A stretch of DNA of 64,000 nucleotides. Source: Callaeas wilsoni (Eukaryota; Chordata; Aves; Passeriformes; Callaeidae). The stretch spans positions 17,704 through 81,703 of the forward strand of contig VWPU01011600.1 of the NCBI GenBank assembly GCA_013398955.1, given 5' to 3'. Each line of letters begins with the position of its first letter. The first letter of the stretch is position 1. The position numbers were made by a program, and so were the translations under genes. The notes under the pieces are model-generated. The model made no database searches and had not been told where the DNA came from. It was given only the letters and a program-made list of their open reading frames with translations. Below are positions 29,801-39,422 of the stretch, piece after piece.

Positions 29801-31682
29801 AAGACACTTATGAGCTGGCTGAACCTTTCCAGGGTCTGAGAGAACAGAGAGAAGAATGTTTCACTTCAACACTTGGCTCACTCTGATTTTATCAGATTCC
29901 CACTTTTTCATTACTTATGTCTTAAAGCACTAAGTAATAGGAAAGATGCTCATGATTAGGTATTAAATTGATCTTACAGTATTTTCATATATGAGAAAAA
30001 CTTCATTCCTGTCCAAAAGGCTTTACACTGATCTAATACTGTTTCAGTGACCTTAACTGTAACATACAACAACTTAATTTAAAATAAACTCAGTCCTTCA
30101 GCAAGTCTGAGTGTAGAAGATATACTACTCTTATGACCTCAGGCACAACTTGGCTACTAATCTTCAGTTAGTCCTTATCAGTAAAAACAAATAGGTGGGA
30201 GAGTTGGTTTAACTTAAGTTCATGAAAAGTCAACTTTTTTACTAACATGCCTCAGGGTAGCCTATGAGCTTTCTACAGTGTAGAAAACATAGCTATGAAA
30301 ACTAAGTAATTACAACTTGGCCACATTGTATGATTACCTGCTAAAGACTACTAAGAAAAATGTGATTTACTCACCAAATATTATAGTAGGATTACTCAAA
30401 TGAGGAAGCCAGACAAGACTTGGTGAAAGTTTTGTTTCAGTCTGTTTAGCTGTTTACAAGGTGGTAGTGATTCCTTGCAGCATGGCTGGCACAGGTAAAG
30501 CTTAGCTCTTTTCAGCTAGAAACAGTTTCTCTGCTAAAGGGCGATGTTGTTGTTTAAGCTCCTGCAGGCTTATGAATTTGATAAATACTGTGGCAAAAAA
30601 ATCAAACAGCCTGTAAAGAGGGCAACAACGGAAAGCATATGTGCCTCCCTACCATGTAAGCCAGGTGGTTCCTGAACTGTGTAATGGGGTTATTTTTGTG
30701 CTAAGGCGAGCAGCAACAACCTGACGTACGCAGCTTTTTTTTTACCCCTTCCGTAGACTAGACGGTTCATGGTCTCGGATCCAGAATCTACACCAAACCC
30801 TCCGTGTACCTGCACCCCGACTTGAAACCTATGGACGGAAGTTACAGGTGCTGAGAACTTAAAAACAGCAAGAGAAGGCCGAATCAAAGCTCTCTGAAAA
30901 CGGCACTTACTGCCCTTTACCTCCAGTGAAGTTCACAGGACCCCACAGGGCTGCATTACAGGCAATACTTAACTATAATTACTGCTGTGCAGAAAGAACT
31001 TAGGTGCAGTTATGGCATAAGCCGCCCAGTCAGTCTGAAAAGTAATTAGGGCAGATGTTCATTAGGAACTTTCTAACGAATCTGTTGTTACTTTACTCCA
31101 GTAAACTTTCTTATAGGTACATAAGGCAATTTACTAAGAGAGTGCGCGAGGAGACGCAGCTAGTAGCAAACGGGGAAGAGAGCGGGGAGGGGGAATAAAT
31201 AAAGACAGCAAAAAGAAAGCCGACAAGTGCAATTTGACTCATTTTGTGAAGCTACGAGTGTTCCCGTCCTTCGGGGTGGCGCCCAGCTCAGAAGCAGGGG
31301 AGGGCCGCTACGGTCCCCGCGCAGCGCCCCGCCAGCTCAAGGCGTATCGCCTCGCCGGAGTCCGGGCCGGGCAGTCCCTGCAGCCGCGCTCAGTCAAGGC
31401 GAGGTCCCCATCATCTCGCCTCCCTGCCCCGTCGCCCCCCAAGGCTGCTACCCACCCCCGTGGGCTGCCATGGGATGGAGCCCACGACGCTCCGCCGGGA
31501 GAAAGCAGACCGTGAACGACGGAGAGGGGACCCCCAGCCCTGAACCGCCCCCGGGCAGGCAGCCCACTGTGCACGCTGCCCACCCGCCCCGGGCTGGCCA
31601 CCGAGTCTCCCACCTTCCGAAAGTAGCCGTCTCCCGCTGGCTCCGCCGCCTGGCAGCCGCGGGGCAGCAGCGCGTCTGTCAT
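2558..31682 (-). CDS. RHPN2: RHPN2, rhophilin-2, Rho GTPase-binding scaffold (spliced gene, 15 coding exons)
   Basis: The spliced frame of 683 codons matches vertebrate rhophilin-2 (human about 686 residues) along its whole length. Exons on the minus strand, 5' to 3': 31682-31614, 21461-21346, 18171-18043, 15298-15223, 14230-14153, 12773-12649, 11709-11543, 9255-9068, 7804-7648, 7190-7071, 6974-6780, 6012-5936, 5190-5044, 4227-4072, 2809-2558. All introns are GT-AG and all phases agree. An HR1 (Rho-binding coiled-coil) region spans about residues 30-105, a BRO1 domain about 110-480, and a PDZ domain about 515-595 with carboxylate-binding loop ELGFSL at 525-530. In mammals the protein binds active RhoA and is cytoplasmic, linked to actin organisation; that role is inferred from the family. 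No frameshift or premature stop was seen. Intron 1 is 10.2 kb, and introns 1 and 5 contain solo LTRs in antisense orientation. Outside those, the introns show nothing recognisable. Confidence 0.97.
4072..4227 (-). CDS. RHPN2: RHPN2 exon 14, second half of the PDZ domain, residues 549-600
   Basis: Acceptor GACAG, donor TTG|GTATGT, phase 0 at both ends. It encodes the PDZ segment [18 protein letters not shown] followed by the alpha-B helix [11 protein letters not shown]. The GDYIVSV core and the DCKWL block match rhophilin-2. Confidence 0.96.
5044..5190 (-). CDS. RHPN2: RHPN2 exon 13, start of the PDZ domain, residues 500-548
   Basis: Acceptor CTCCAG, donor GTAAGT, phase 0 at both ends. It opens with [16 protein letters not shown] and carries the PDZ peptide-binding loop ELGFSL at residues 525-530, then VQIYCLDP. 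It completes a PDZ together with exon 14. Confidence 0.96.
5936..6012 (-). CDS. RHPN2: RHPN2 exon 12, BRO1-PDZ linker, residues 474-499
   Basis: A short 77-nt exon. Acceptor GTTTTAG, donor CTG|GTATGT. It encodes [17 protein letters not shown], matching the linker just before the PDZ in rhophilin-2. The exon was found by homology and phase, because it is too short to stand out as an open frame. Confidence 0.93.
6780..6974 (-). CDS. RHPN2: RHPN2 exon 11, end of BRO1 domain, residues 409-474
   Basis: Acceptor TTTTCAG, donor CC|GTAAGT. It encodes the helical block [16 protein letters not shown] then [15 protein letters not shown], and an acidic segment [14 protein letters not shown]. These match the C-terminal part of the rhophilin BRO1 region. 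Confidence 0.95.
7071..7190 (-). CDS. RHPN2: RHPN2 exon 10, BRO1 domain, residues 369-409
   Basis: Acceptor TTCCAG, donor TTAG|GTATCT. It encodes [15 protein letters not shown] and the start of [12 protein letters not shown]. The exon is fully open in the frame dictated by exons 9 and 11. The donor is a less usual GTATCT. Confidence 0.93.
7648..7804 (-). CDS. RHPN2: RHPN2 exon 9, BRO1 domain, residues 317-369
   Basis: Acceptor TATTTTAG, donor T|GTAAGA. It encodes [20 protein letters not shown], then [12 protein letters not shown] and the HYKALAHYF helix, all hallmarks of the rhophilin BRO1 domain. Confidence 0.95.
9068..9255 (-). CDS. RHPN2: RHPN2 exon 8, BRO1 domain, residues 254-316
   Basis: Acceptor TTGCAG, donor AAG|GTAAAA. 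It encodes [19 protein letters not shown] and then [14 protein letters not shown] and LSGIRNEFF. The MxxLAQAQE-type helix is a conserved BRO1 signature. Confidence 0.96.
11543..11709 (-). CDS. RHPN2: RHPN2 exon 7, BRO1 domain, residues 198-254
   Basis: Acceptor CCCAAG, donor GCAG|GTACAC. It encodes [19 protein letters not shown] followed by [20 protein letters not shown], one of the most conserved blocks of BRO1-domain proteins. The upstream exon supplies the first two bases of the Trp codon. Confidence 0.96.
12649..12773 (-). CDS. RHPN2: RHPN2 exon 6, BRO1 domain, residues 157-198
   Basis: Acceptor TTTCAAG (AAG rather than the common CAG), donor TG|GTAAGT. It encodes [15 protein letters not shown], then [20 protein letters not shown]. 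The FFPPTR motif matches rhophilins. Confidence 0.96.
13342..14049 (+). mobile_element. Solo LTR, ERVK-like, with 6-bp target-site duplication, in RHPN2 intron 5
   Basis: The LTR proper is 13348-14043 (696 bp). It begins TGTTGGGG and ends CCCACA, and is flanked by a perfect AATAAG duplication at 13342-13347 and 14044-14049. A plus-strand AATAAA at 13953-13958 marks its orientation, which is antisense to RHPN2. A long pyrimidine-rich tract (about 13765-13900) is inside it. A 6-bp duplication suits an ERVK/ERV2-type integrase, and the sequence resembles a common songbird LTR. No internal retroviral genes remain, so it is a solo LTR left by recombination. The family name is inferred; the boundaries are read directly. 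Confidence 0.88.
14153..14230 (-). CDS. RHPN2: RHPN2 exon 5, start of BRO1 domain, residues 131-156
   Basis: Acceptor TTTTTTTAG, donor CAA|GTAAGT, phase 0 at both ends, 78 nt. It encodes [20 protein letters not shown] and the start of LMDLRQ. It lies only about 100 nt from the intronic solo LTR. Confidence 0.95.
15223..15298 (-). CDS. RHPN2: RHPN2 exon 4, HR1-BRO1 linker, residues 105-130
   Basis: Acceptor CCATAG, donor AAG|GTAAAT. It encodes [20 protein letters not shown], matching the conserved strand that starts the BRO1 module. Confidence 0.95.
18043..18171 (-). CDS. RHPN2: RHPN2 exon 3, HR1 region, residues 62-105
   Basis: Acceptor CTGCAG, donor GA|GTAAGT. It encodes [20 protein letters not shown] then [16 protein letters not shown]. 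This heptad-rich segment is the second helix of the HR1 Rho-binding coiled coil. Confidence 0.96.
21346..21461 (-). CDS. RHPN2: RHPN2 exon 2, HR1 region, residues 24-62
   Basis: Acceptor TTCTAG, donor AAG|GTATAT. It encodes [20 protein letters not shown] and [18 protein letters not shown], the first helix of HR1. It is separated from exon 1 by a 10.2-kb intron. Confidence 0.96.
21462..23149. other. RHPN2 intron 1, 3' part, nothing recognised
   Basis: AT-rich intronic sequence between exon 2 and the solo LTR. I see no conserved exon, RNA gene or repeat with recognisable ends. Confidence 0.6.
23150..24491 (+). mobile_element. Solo LTR, ERVL-like, with 5-bp target-site duplication, in RHPN2 intron 1
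   Basis: The LTR proper is 23155-24486 (1332 bp). It starts TGTGTAG and ends CCATGACA, with a perfect CACAT duplication at 23150-23154 and 24487-24491. A TATA-like TATTTAAG lies at 23329-23336 and AATAAA at 24287-24292, giving plus orientation, antisense to RHPN2. The 5-bp duplication fits an ERVL-type integrase. A GC-rich block (23370-23600) produces spurious open frames. The first 190 bp align with the repeat at the right window edge (63547 onward), which shows this is a multi-copy family. The long LTR and its terminal motif resemble a widespread avian ERVL group; the exact subfamily is not assigned. Confidence 0.88.
24492..31613. other. RHPN2 intron 1, 5' part, mostly unrecognised sequence
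   Basis: About 7 kb of AT-rich intron. It contains short A-runs (14 bases at 27687-27700 and 17 bases at 28909-28925) and several open frames near 28.0-28.9 kb that have no recognisable product. No complete mobile element, RNA gene or additional exon could be supported. Confidence 0.55.
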
Positions 31683-32560
31683 GTCCGGGTGGGCCGATCA
31701 GCCGTCCTACCGCCGCTGCCGCAAAAGCCAGCTCTGCTCCGTGAAGCCACGACCCTGCGGAAATGCCGCCACTACCCCACGGCACCGCCCGGCCCCACCT
31801 CCGGTGGTGGCGGGGAGGAGCTGCCCCGCCCCACGGCGCTCCTCCGCCGCCACCCAGTGGTCCTGTCCAGGTCCTGGCAGCGACCCCCGGGCATCTTCCC
31901 GCAGAAGCCCTGGCGGGGTGGCTGAGGTGCGCCCGGTGCGGAGACAGGCGGTGGCTGTGGCTGCCTGAGAGCGGAGCCCTGTGCCCCGCTGGGCGCTGGC
32001 GGCTCAACTCGCTCCTCCTCTGCCCTCCGGCCGTCCTCCTCTGGAGCGTGCCGGAATCTGGCTGGCCACCCCGAACGTGCCGCTCGCCTCCTGGCGCTTC
32101 CCCGCGGCCTCCCGCGCCACCGAAGCTGGCGAAAGCCCCTGGGGGTGGCCACCCGGGGAGGCCACTCCCGGCACCGTGGGGCCGCCACCAGATTTCCCCG
32201 GGGACCGCCTTGGGGAGACGAGGATCCCTGCGGGTGGCTGCCCCTCACAGCAGGCTCGTTTCTCCGAGAGGGCTGCTCCCAACCCCGCGGGTGCCCTCCG
32301 CAGCGAGGAGGATCACCGTCCCAGGGCCCACACGGCCACATCGCGCTGCAGCGACCGGCTTTGGGGTGCGCATCGACCTGCCGGCACGGTTCGCAGGACT
32401 AGTCTCTCCCTGGGCCCTCTGGGGGGCCCCGGCCGCCCGCACTCTGGTATGTGTAAAGGCAGGAGCCTGGGAGAGGTCTCGGAGCCCGGGGACCTGCAGC
32501 TGCTCCATCCCGGGCCGCTAAAAAGGGCAGCGGTGTCTCAGTGAAGGGCAGGGCTGGCCC
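31250..32560. promoter_or_regulatory. RHPN2: CpG-island promoter region of RHPN2
   Basis: A sharply bounded GC- and CpG-rich block, in contrast to the AT-rich flanks, covering RHPN2 exon 1 and about 0.9 kb upstream of its start codon. This is typical of a housekeeping-type vertebrate promoter. No TATA box is evident. Transcription should run leftward. Long overlapping open frames in all directions here are a by-product of the GC content. Confidence 0.75.
31614..31682 (-). CDS. RHPN2: RHPN2 exon 1, start codon, residues 1-23
   Basis: The ATG at 31682-31680 opens [20 protein letters not shown] and then FRK, followed by the donor AAG|GTGGGA. MTDALLP and DGYFRK match the rhophilin-2 N-terminus, which fixes the start. 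The middle is Ala/Gly-rich and differs from mammals. Confidence 0.95.
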
Positions 32561-33289
32561 TGCTCCAGGAAACTGCTGTGGGACCAACCTCAGCATTGCG
32601 GAGGTCTGCAGTTGTTCGTGCTGCAGAGAGACCACCTGTCTGAAACACTCCGTTGCATAACCGGTTTCACAAATTTTATTGGACACTTGTGTGAGGAATT
32701 TGCCAATATTGGTTCCTATTCCTAGCCATGCCTAACCTACAGAGCCTGCTGCGCATTTAGCATTGAAAGATGCAATACTTCTATCGGCATTGCCAAGCTT
32801 ACCTTCCTCCTCACCTGCCCCGGCCTTATTTCTCTTTTTTTTAAGCTTTCTTAGAATTCTGGTGTAATTGTGTCTGGCAAAAAAAATTGAAGAGAGAACA
32901 TTTTTTTATCAAAGGAAAAAATATCCTTGGAATTATATCCTTAACAGAAATGGTCCTTTGAAAATACTGGGGTCTCCAAAGGGTTCTGCAGGGCAGGCTG
33001 GTTGAATTCTGTGTCTACTGCATGTTGTTAAGGAAGAATACTAGAGTCAGCAACTCAGAAATTGGGATCCAAAGATTTGCTGTCTTGAAATCAGCTGAAT
33101 TTTGTTCATTGTGAATTTGCTCGCTCTCACCTCACGACTTTTTTTCCCCAATAATTCTAAATATACTGGAAGAATGTATCAAAATATGTATTAAATATAA
33201 ATAGGTGAAAGTAGGAAACTTGCTCCAATTTCTGATTTGAGTGTGTAAAAATGTTTTAAATTTTATGCTATTAGAAAAGGTACTTATCT
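32561..33289. other. Intergenic spacer, nothing recognised
   Basis: AT-rich sequence just upstream of the RHPN2 promoter. There is no conserved coding sequence or bounded repeat. Confidence 0.55.
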
Positions 33290-33810
33290 GACAAAAAGGA
33301 TTTTAAAATTTAAATCTTGCAAATCAGTATAAAACTCCAATGTGAAAGGAATGAGGGACTTGTCTTTGCAAATAAGCTGTAGGCCTGCTGGTAGATAAAA
33401 ACTAGCACTAAAAGATAAAAGAAACAATGGAAAGGGTTCCACTGATTGATGAATGGAAAGAGAGATTTGTAAACTGTAGGTCTGCAAATAAATGAAATTA
33501 AATATCAAAAGATGAAAGAAACAATGAGGAGAACCATAAATTCCATAGGAATTAAAAAAAAGGCAAGGGGGGGTATACATTAGAAGGGAATCTTAAAAAT
33601 TAAGCATTCCGGGAAGTCTGTACCTCTCAAGTACNGGGGAAAGAGGAAAATACAGTCGGGAAATTAGGATGGAAAGGAGGCTGCATCCTCCAAAAATTGG
33701 AGAGACCCCAGGGGAATGCCCCATGGCCTCTCCCTTTATTCGAATAAAGTAACGGGACTGCTCTGTCTCCTTTTTGGACATAAACCTCTGGCGTTGGTCA
33801 GATTAATTTT
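33290..33810 (+). mobile_element. Probable endogenous retrovirus LTR with duplicated U3 unit
   Basis: The right part (33590-33800) looks like an LTR 3' half: a promoter-less GC patch, AATAAA (in CGAATAAAGT) near 33743, then a U5-like end. Upstream, a unit of about 97 bp occurs twice in diverged form: CTGTAGGCCTG at 33377 and CTGTAGGTCTG at 33474, with (A)GATAAAAGAAACAATGG and AGATGAAAGAAACAATGA downstream in the two copies. Such repeats are usual in U3 enhancers. I could not find a target-site duplication, so the ends are approximate and the family is unassigned. One ambiguous base (N) lies at 33635. Confidence 0.5.
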
Positions 33811-34874
33811 CCTGACTAATGCAATCCATAGAAAATAGTTTAAGATAAATGAGTAATTTGCCAGCGCAGGCTATGCTGATACAATCTGGCAATTAAAACA
33901 ACATTAATGTAACCCTCTTTTGAGTTTGCACTGCTGTCACTGGCTTTATTGAAAACTGATCTCATTGAAAGGCTACAACTATTAGTCCAAATAAAGTCCT
34001 AAGAGCCTGTAGTCAGGCCAAAGGCTGAGTTAACAACGATTATGATGGTTATGTGTAAAACACAAATTTGCAGAAATTTCTGCATGATACAACACCAAAG
34101 ACACTTTCTAACATATGCTGGTGACAAAATGCAGCCTTTCTTCGTTGCTGGTGGATTCTTTGAATAAAGCAAAGTCAGCACATCTAGTAAGTTTCTACAG
34201 TAAAATCAGGAGTCCAGGATAGCAAGCTTCCTCCTCGTTGTTAGTGTCCGGGGTATATCACCCAGCACTCTCACAAGTGCCAGATTAGACTGTGCCTTCT
34301 CCTCACTCAGACAGAGGGTACTTCGTCATGACTGCATTAGGACTGATAAAGTATTTATTGACTAAGTCACTGTAGGTTTTGTCTGCATATTGCAAACATG
34401 CTGTTTCTGCAAAAGGCACATATTGATTGTATGGTCTCAGTAGTTCTCAGCTGTATGACTGGGTAGGAGCGCTCTCTGACCCTGGAATGTAAATTGCGTC
34501 TTAGAACATTCTAAAAGCTGATTTACTCACAAAAAAACCATGTCTCTGCTCTTCTCATAATTTTGTCTCCAGTAGTTTTTTGGTTGCTATTAGAATTCCA
34601 GAATAGAGTTGGGTTCGTATCACAACCTTTCTCATGATTACTGCCTGAATCAGAAGGCTTGGTTGCTGCATTGTAAAGATTGAGAAATACAGGTTAGAAA
34701 TACAGATTAATGCATTCAGAAAATGGCTTGTATGGACACAGATGTTTGCTTGACATTTACTTTTAATATTAGAAGAGAGTAAATTCTGTGATCTGGTGCA
34801 CTGGACACGCACTATCTGTAAGAAAGCATCAAATGCTTAAGAATTTGCATCTAAAGAATATAATATGTTCTTCA
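33811..34874. other. Intergenic spacer, nothing recognised
   Basis: AT-rich DNA between two LTR-like blocks in the RHPN2-GPATCH1 spacer. No exon or RNA gene was supported. Confidence 0.5.
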
Positions 34875-35600
34875 TGTGCTGAGGCCTGAGCAGCAGGCCT
34901 AAGCCAGGGTTGACTTACAACATGAATCCTGGGTACTGTGTGACTAACACCATCAGTAATACTTAGCTAAAAATAGATGACTGAGACGTTTATGGTAGCT
35001 GTTTAACACCAAACTAGGTGCTTTAGAAACTTTCCCATAACCTAGTGTAGTTATCTGCAAGAAATGTATAATTTTAAGAAACTTTCCCAACTGACATTAA
35101 TAGAGGTTTGTTTGTATGATATTTTAGGGAAAACTCTCCCAGCCAAGGGAGCTGTGCAATCAGATCCAAGTATTTCTGCGCTAAAAATACAAACAAGTCA
35201 CTTTGGCTGATTTGGGCCTATAAAAACTGGACTCCCTTTCAGGGTGAATTCGGAGACCTCACCTGTGGGTGGATGCACCGTGTAGGATTTTCCCAATTGC
35301 CAGGAAGAGTTCTCCAGGTCCTCTCTGTGCAACAGGGCTCCTCAGTGATTGCAATTTCGAACTCTGGATGACGGTAAAGTATTTAGGCACTTGGTGATGT
35401 ATCTTTCTCAATCACTATTCTCTTTCTTGTATAGTAATGATTAGGTGCATTACTTGCTTATTTTTGCTTGTTGTTAAAGCCAAGTTGTAAGCTTATTGTT
35501 TTATTAAATGTATCATTTTACTTTTGTGTTGCCTTACTATTCATAGTAAAGTAAGACCATTCTCTCCATTGGTGTCTGTGTCCTTTAAGTTGCCCTGTCA
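34875..35600 (+). mobile_element. Probable old LTR with TATA box, ERVL-like
   Basis: The block has LTR architecture in the plus direction: TGTGCTGAGG at the left, a clear CCTATAAAAAC TATA box at about 35217-35227, a C/T- and GT-rich R/U5-like part with TTATTAAA near 35511, and an end near TTGCCCTGTCA at 35600. The sequence resembles a known avian LTR family. No matching target-site duplication was found at these limits, so the insertion is old or the limits are imprecise. Confidence 0.5.
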
Positions 35601-38600
35601 ATTGGCAAAACAGTTCTGCATGAAGTGTTGAATCTGAAAGCAATGATTCTTATCTCTGCATCTATCTCTCTTAGTTTTGCAGAACTAGGTGCTAACTGGC
35701 TTTGTGCATTTTCACAGATAAAGCAGCCAGGTGATATAGATAACGACCGTGCAGGAAACAGGCACAGAATAGCGGACCTTGAGTTGTCCCATGTTTTGTC
35801 CCACAATGCCTTTACGGTAAGAGGGATGAGAATTGGGACTAGAATCTGAACACCTTTACCACAGCCACATATATATGATATTTCCGTACATATTTCTCAT
35901 ACGTTTGTATCACTGCAATCGTTCTGTTAATGCTCTCCTTCTTCTCCTCCTCCATCATATGAAAAAAATATGTCACTATATGAAATCCCATCAATAGTCT
36001 TCTCTTTGGCCACTAGGAAATAGTCCCAGTTTGGGAAATTAATTTCCTGCTGCGGTACCTGTTGATGTATTGTTCCATACCCAAGATAGGAATCTGCCTG
36101 CTCTCTGGAGAGACATTGTTTCTTATCTCTAATTTTACAGACCTTTTGGCTACATGGTGGTAGCAGATGCCTACAAGACCGGTTTTGTCCTAGAGAGACC
36201 CAAAGGCTTACCAGCAAAAGCACATTAGAATTGTACTGTATGAAGGGAGAAGTATGCATCAACTCCTGCTGTTTCTCAAGGCAGGTTTTTGAATTCTGAA
36301 CCTGACACATGGTTACACATTTCTGTTCCTATTGTTGGTGGCTTTGAATATTAAACTTAGATTCTGATTGGAAAGACAGAAAGATTTTGTCAGTAACCCT
36401 GACAGCCTGTAGCTTTATGTCAATAAATTCCACTGCAGTGATTTAGTTGAGTTAGTATCATCCTTTATTGCTGAAGATTGCAGTTCTTAATGAGCAAATG
36501 TTTGCCTGCTGTAGGCAAGTACTAGGTGAGGACTGAGGAAAGGTGATCGTAGGTCGATTTTTTTCCCCACTCTCTTTCCAAATAGTATTTGTGGGGACAA
36601 AAAAAAAAAAAGATTGCAAATTGCAAAAATAGGGCATGAGGCATAGTAGCAGCAGCAATGTGAATCTGCTTTGAGTCTGTTACAAATTTACAAGATGGAG
36701 TAGAAGATTTCCTTATCAAGAAATTTACTGAGCAACAATAAAATGATATGAAAATGGTACACAAATTCAGTATCTGGGCTTTGGATAAGCACAGTAAGAT
36801 TCACTATAGGTGCGGTGCTCGACTGCTGCTTCTTTACCTTGGAGGTATTAACTGCAGTGTTATCGTCATTGAAAAAAATCCCATTTACTATTAAATAACT
36901 ATTATGCTTTGCCTATTCTACTGTGAAATCACATTGGAAACAAGACATTGTAGTCTATGTGGAAACTAAGACCAAATATGGTCAAAATCATCACAACTTT
37001 TCCCAGTTAATGCCTTGCCTTTAATTAAAATCGACAGATAAAAGCCTGTGTATTTAAGAACAATATGTGTTATCTCTTTTTATTTTCCAGTCCTTTAAAA
37101 AATGAAAAGTAGCACTTTGGAGAAGCTAAAGCAATGCCTTCAGGGCTGACCTTCAGGTGACTGTTTTGTCAACTGATACAACAGCCCTGAGTTGGCAGGA
37201 TGAATATTCAGGGAAACATTCCCATTGAATGCAAGATAAGGCAGAGATGAGTTTGTCTCTTTTTGTTGTTTGTTTGTAAAGATATGGGATTTTTATACTT
37301 CCTGTACTTGTGGTTTTAGGGGTTTTTTTAATGTGATTAAAAAACCTTTAAATGAATCAAGGTTTTGCTTTTTTTTATATATCGATTATACAGTTTTAGT
37401 CTGAAGTTCTAGTGACTCGCATGACTTAAAACTAATCAACAAATCTATTTGAAGAAGTGGTTTAAAATAATACAACAAAAGACACTTCTATGCCTGATCT
37501 TCTTGATGAACCAATACAGAACCAGATGTTGAAAACTATATATTGGAAAACAAAACCCTGAAGTCCACCTATGGCTTTAGGGCTCAATTTCATCCTTACA
37601 TCCACTGGCAAATATGTGAGCTTTCATTCAAAAATGCAGATTTTTTTTTCACCAGACAAATTTCTGTTAAAAAAACCTTAAAACATAAGTTATTCAGTTC
37701 TAGTAATATTTTAGTCTCATTGCAATTAAAAATAAATACACTGGAGTTATTGTCTTATGTAACAGCTACAAATAGCAATTGTCACCTCATTTAATAATTG
37801 TAAACGAGAGAATTTACCATGGAGAAGGAAATACCACTGGGATGCAAAAGTAATTCTAATCTGAGAAAAGCCTTACCCAGAAAAAAAGCTTCAGTATTTG
37901 ATTACCCCAACTCTTTGAATTGATCAGACAAAACACTCAAAAGATTTTCTGTTAACGTTGTGCAAAAAAGGTTTATTTAAACTGATATGTTAAGTTAAAG
38001 TCACATACTATCGACTATTAAGGAACAATTGTTTCCTAAATAAAGAGAAACAGCAAGTATGCTAACAACACGTTTTGCCACTGTACTAGCTAAGTGTTTA
38101 GTAATGATGAGAAAAGATAATGCATGGGCCTAGTGTCTGTGGCTTCTACTATACTGTTTCTAAATGAATTAAGAGACCTAAATGAAACAGAGTACTTCCT
38201 ATTTGCATGGAACGGTCTAAATATTTCCTATGGAAACCTGAAATCACATGAAACTCCGGTAGTTTCACTTTTAAAGAAACCAGTTCCATGTATACAAATG
38301 AAGAGAAATGCTGGGTTAGAGAATACACAGAAGCGTTACCTGTTTAAGGCAGGAATCTCTGAAGACCGTGTTTTGATTTATTTTCAATGATTTCAAAGAA
38401 ACTGGTGATACTTTAAAAAGTTGTGGATTGATAGAATCTTCAGCGCAAATTGAAGTGTTTGGTTTTAGTTTGGGGTTTTTTGGGGGGGAAAGGGGGTAAC
38501 ACTGGAGATTAAAATCCAAATTTTGAACACTTGGGTCCTACCGGTGAATACTGGTATTTGTACAAAATACATTCAGTAAACGTTTCTCTCTCGATACAAG

Positions 38601-38989
38601 ACTTCCCAAGGAGGTACAGTGATACCTGAAAGCGTTCAGGTATGAAGCTCTTTGAGGGAAGGTTTGAACGCCCAGACTTCTGCCCTGATTTCTGTGCAAA
38701 TTCTTCTTGAACAGTGCGTAAGACAAGGTGGTTAGGCAAATTTTGCCATGTATTTGCTTAAGTGTACAATGAAATCCACAACTCCCTTGATTTTGGTTCA
38801 GGGTGGAGTCCGCTTTACACTTTGATTCAGGTAAAATCTGTTTGTCAGAGTCGTTGCTGCCCTTTTCCCGGAGTCTGAGGGAGCCTGATCTTGTGCACTC
38901 GATGATTCAAGGGAGTTATCGCATGGCTACTGATGACCGAGAGTCTGACATTATGTGACGCTCGTAATTTTTAAAGACACCAGACAACG
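35601..38989. other. Intergenic spacer upstream of GPATCH1, nothing recognised
   Basis: About 3.4 kb of AT-rich DNA with a 12-A run near 36600 and a G-rich patch at about 38465-38500. Open frames here are short and show no known domain. No bounded repeat was seen. Confidence 0.5.
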
Positions 38990-39389
38990 TTTCGGACCGT
39001 CGACGTGGAGCCGCACACGGCAGCTCCGCAGAGCTCCCGGACCGCTGGGGCTGGGACCTTGTCAGCCAAAGACGGTTGCGCTGGAGGGACCCGTGCGGCC
39101 GGGACAGGCTGCGGCTCCCGCCCTGCCCTCTCCGCTTTACCGTGGCTCCTCGCAGGAGGGGGGACCGAGAGGGGCCCGCAGGACGGCGCTGTGCCCGGCG
39201 GGCAGGCCCAGTGCCGCGATGAGGCCGAGAGGCGCTGAAGAGTTCCGGGGCGCTCGGCGATGCCGCCCCTCCCATGCGGCCGGCGGGATCCAGGCGATGA
39301 CGGGTGCCGCTCCCTCGCAGAGACCGGTCTCGGAGGCGGGAGGTGCCGGGCGCTGGGCGGGGCCGGCGGCTCCCCCTCCCTCTTATGAT

Positions 39390-39400
39390 GCCGCCATGTC
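39390..39400 (-). promoter_or_regulatory. YY1-like motif, minus orientation
   Basis: GCCGCCATGTC, the reverse complement of a GACATGGCGGC-type YY1 core. It lies 24 bp before the start codon and is close to a second motif in the opposite orientation. Confidence 0.45.
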
Positions 39401-39422
39401 CCGCGGGGCCGCCGCCGTGTAA
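39396..39422 (+). other. Candidate short upstream ORF before GPATCH1 start
   Basis: The ATG at 39396 (context GCCGCCATGT, G at -3) opens eight codons, MSRGAAAV, and stops at TAA 39420-39422, one base before the GPATCH1 ATG at 39424. It would act as a uORF only if transcription starts upstream of 39396. Confidence 0.4.

Noticed and set aside
31227..32544. Long overlapping open frames on both strands (up to 252 codons) in the RHPN2 CpG island
   Set aside because: They overlap in several frames at once, are rich in Pro/Arg/Ala/Gly, match no protein and arise because GC-rich DNA has few stop codons.
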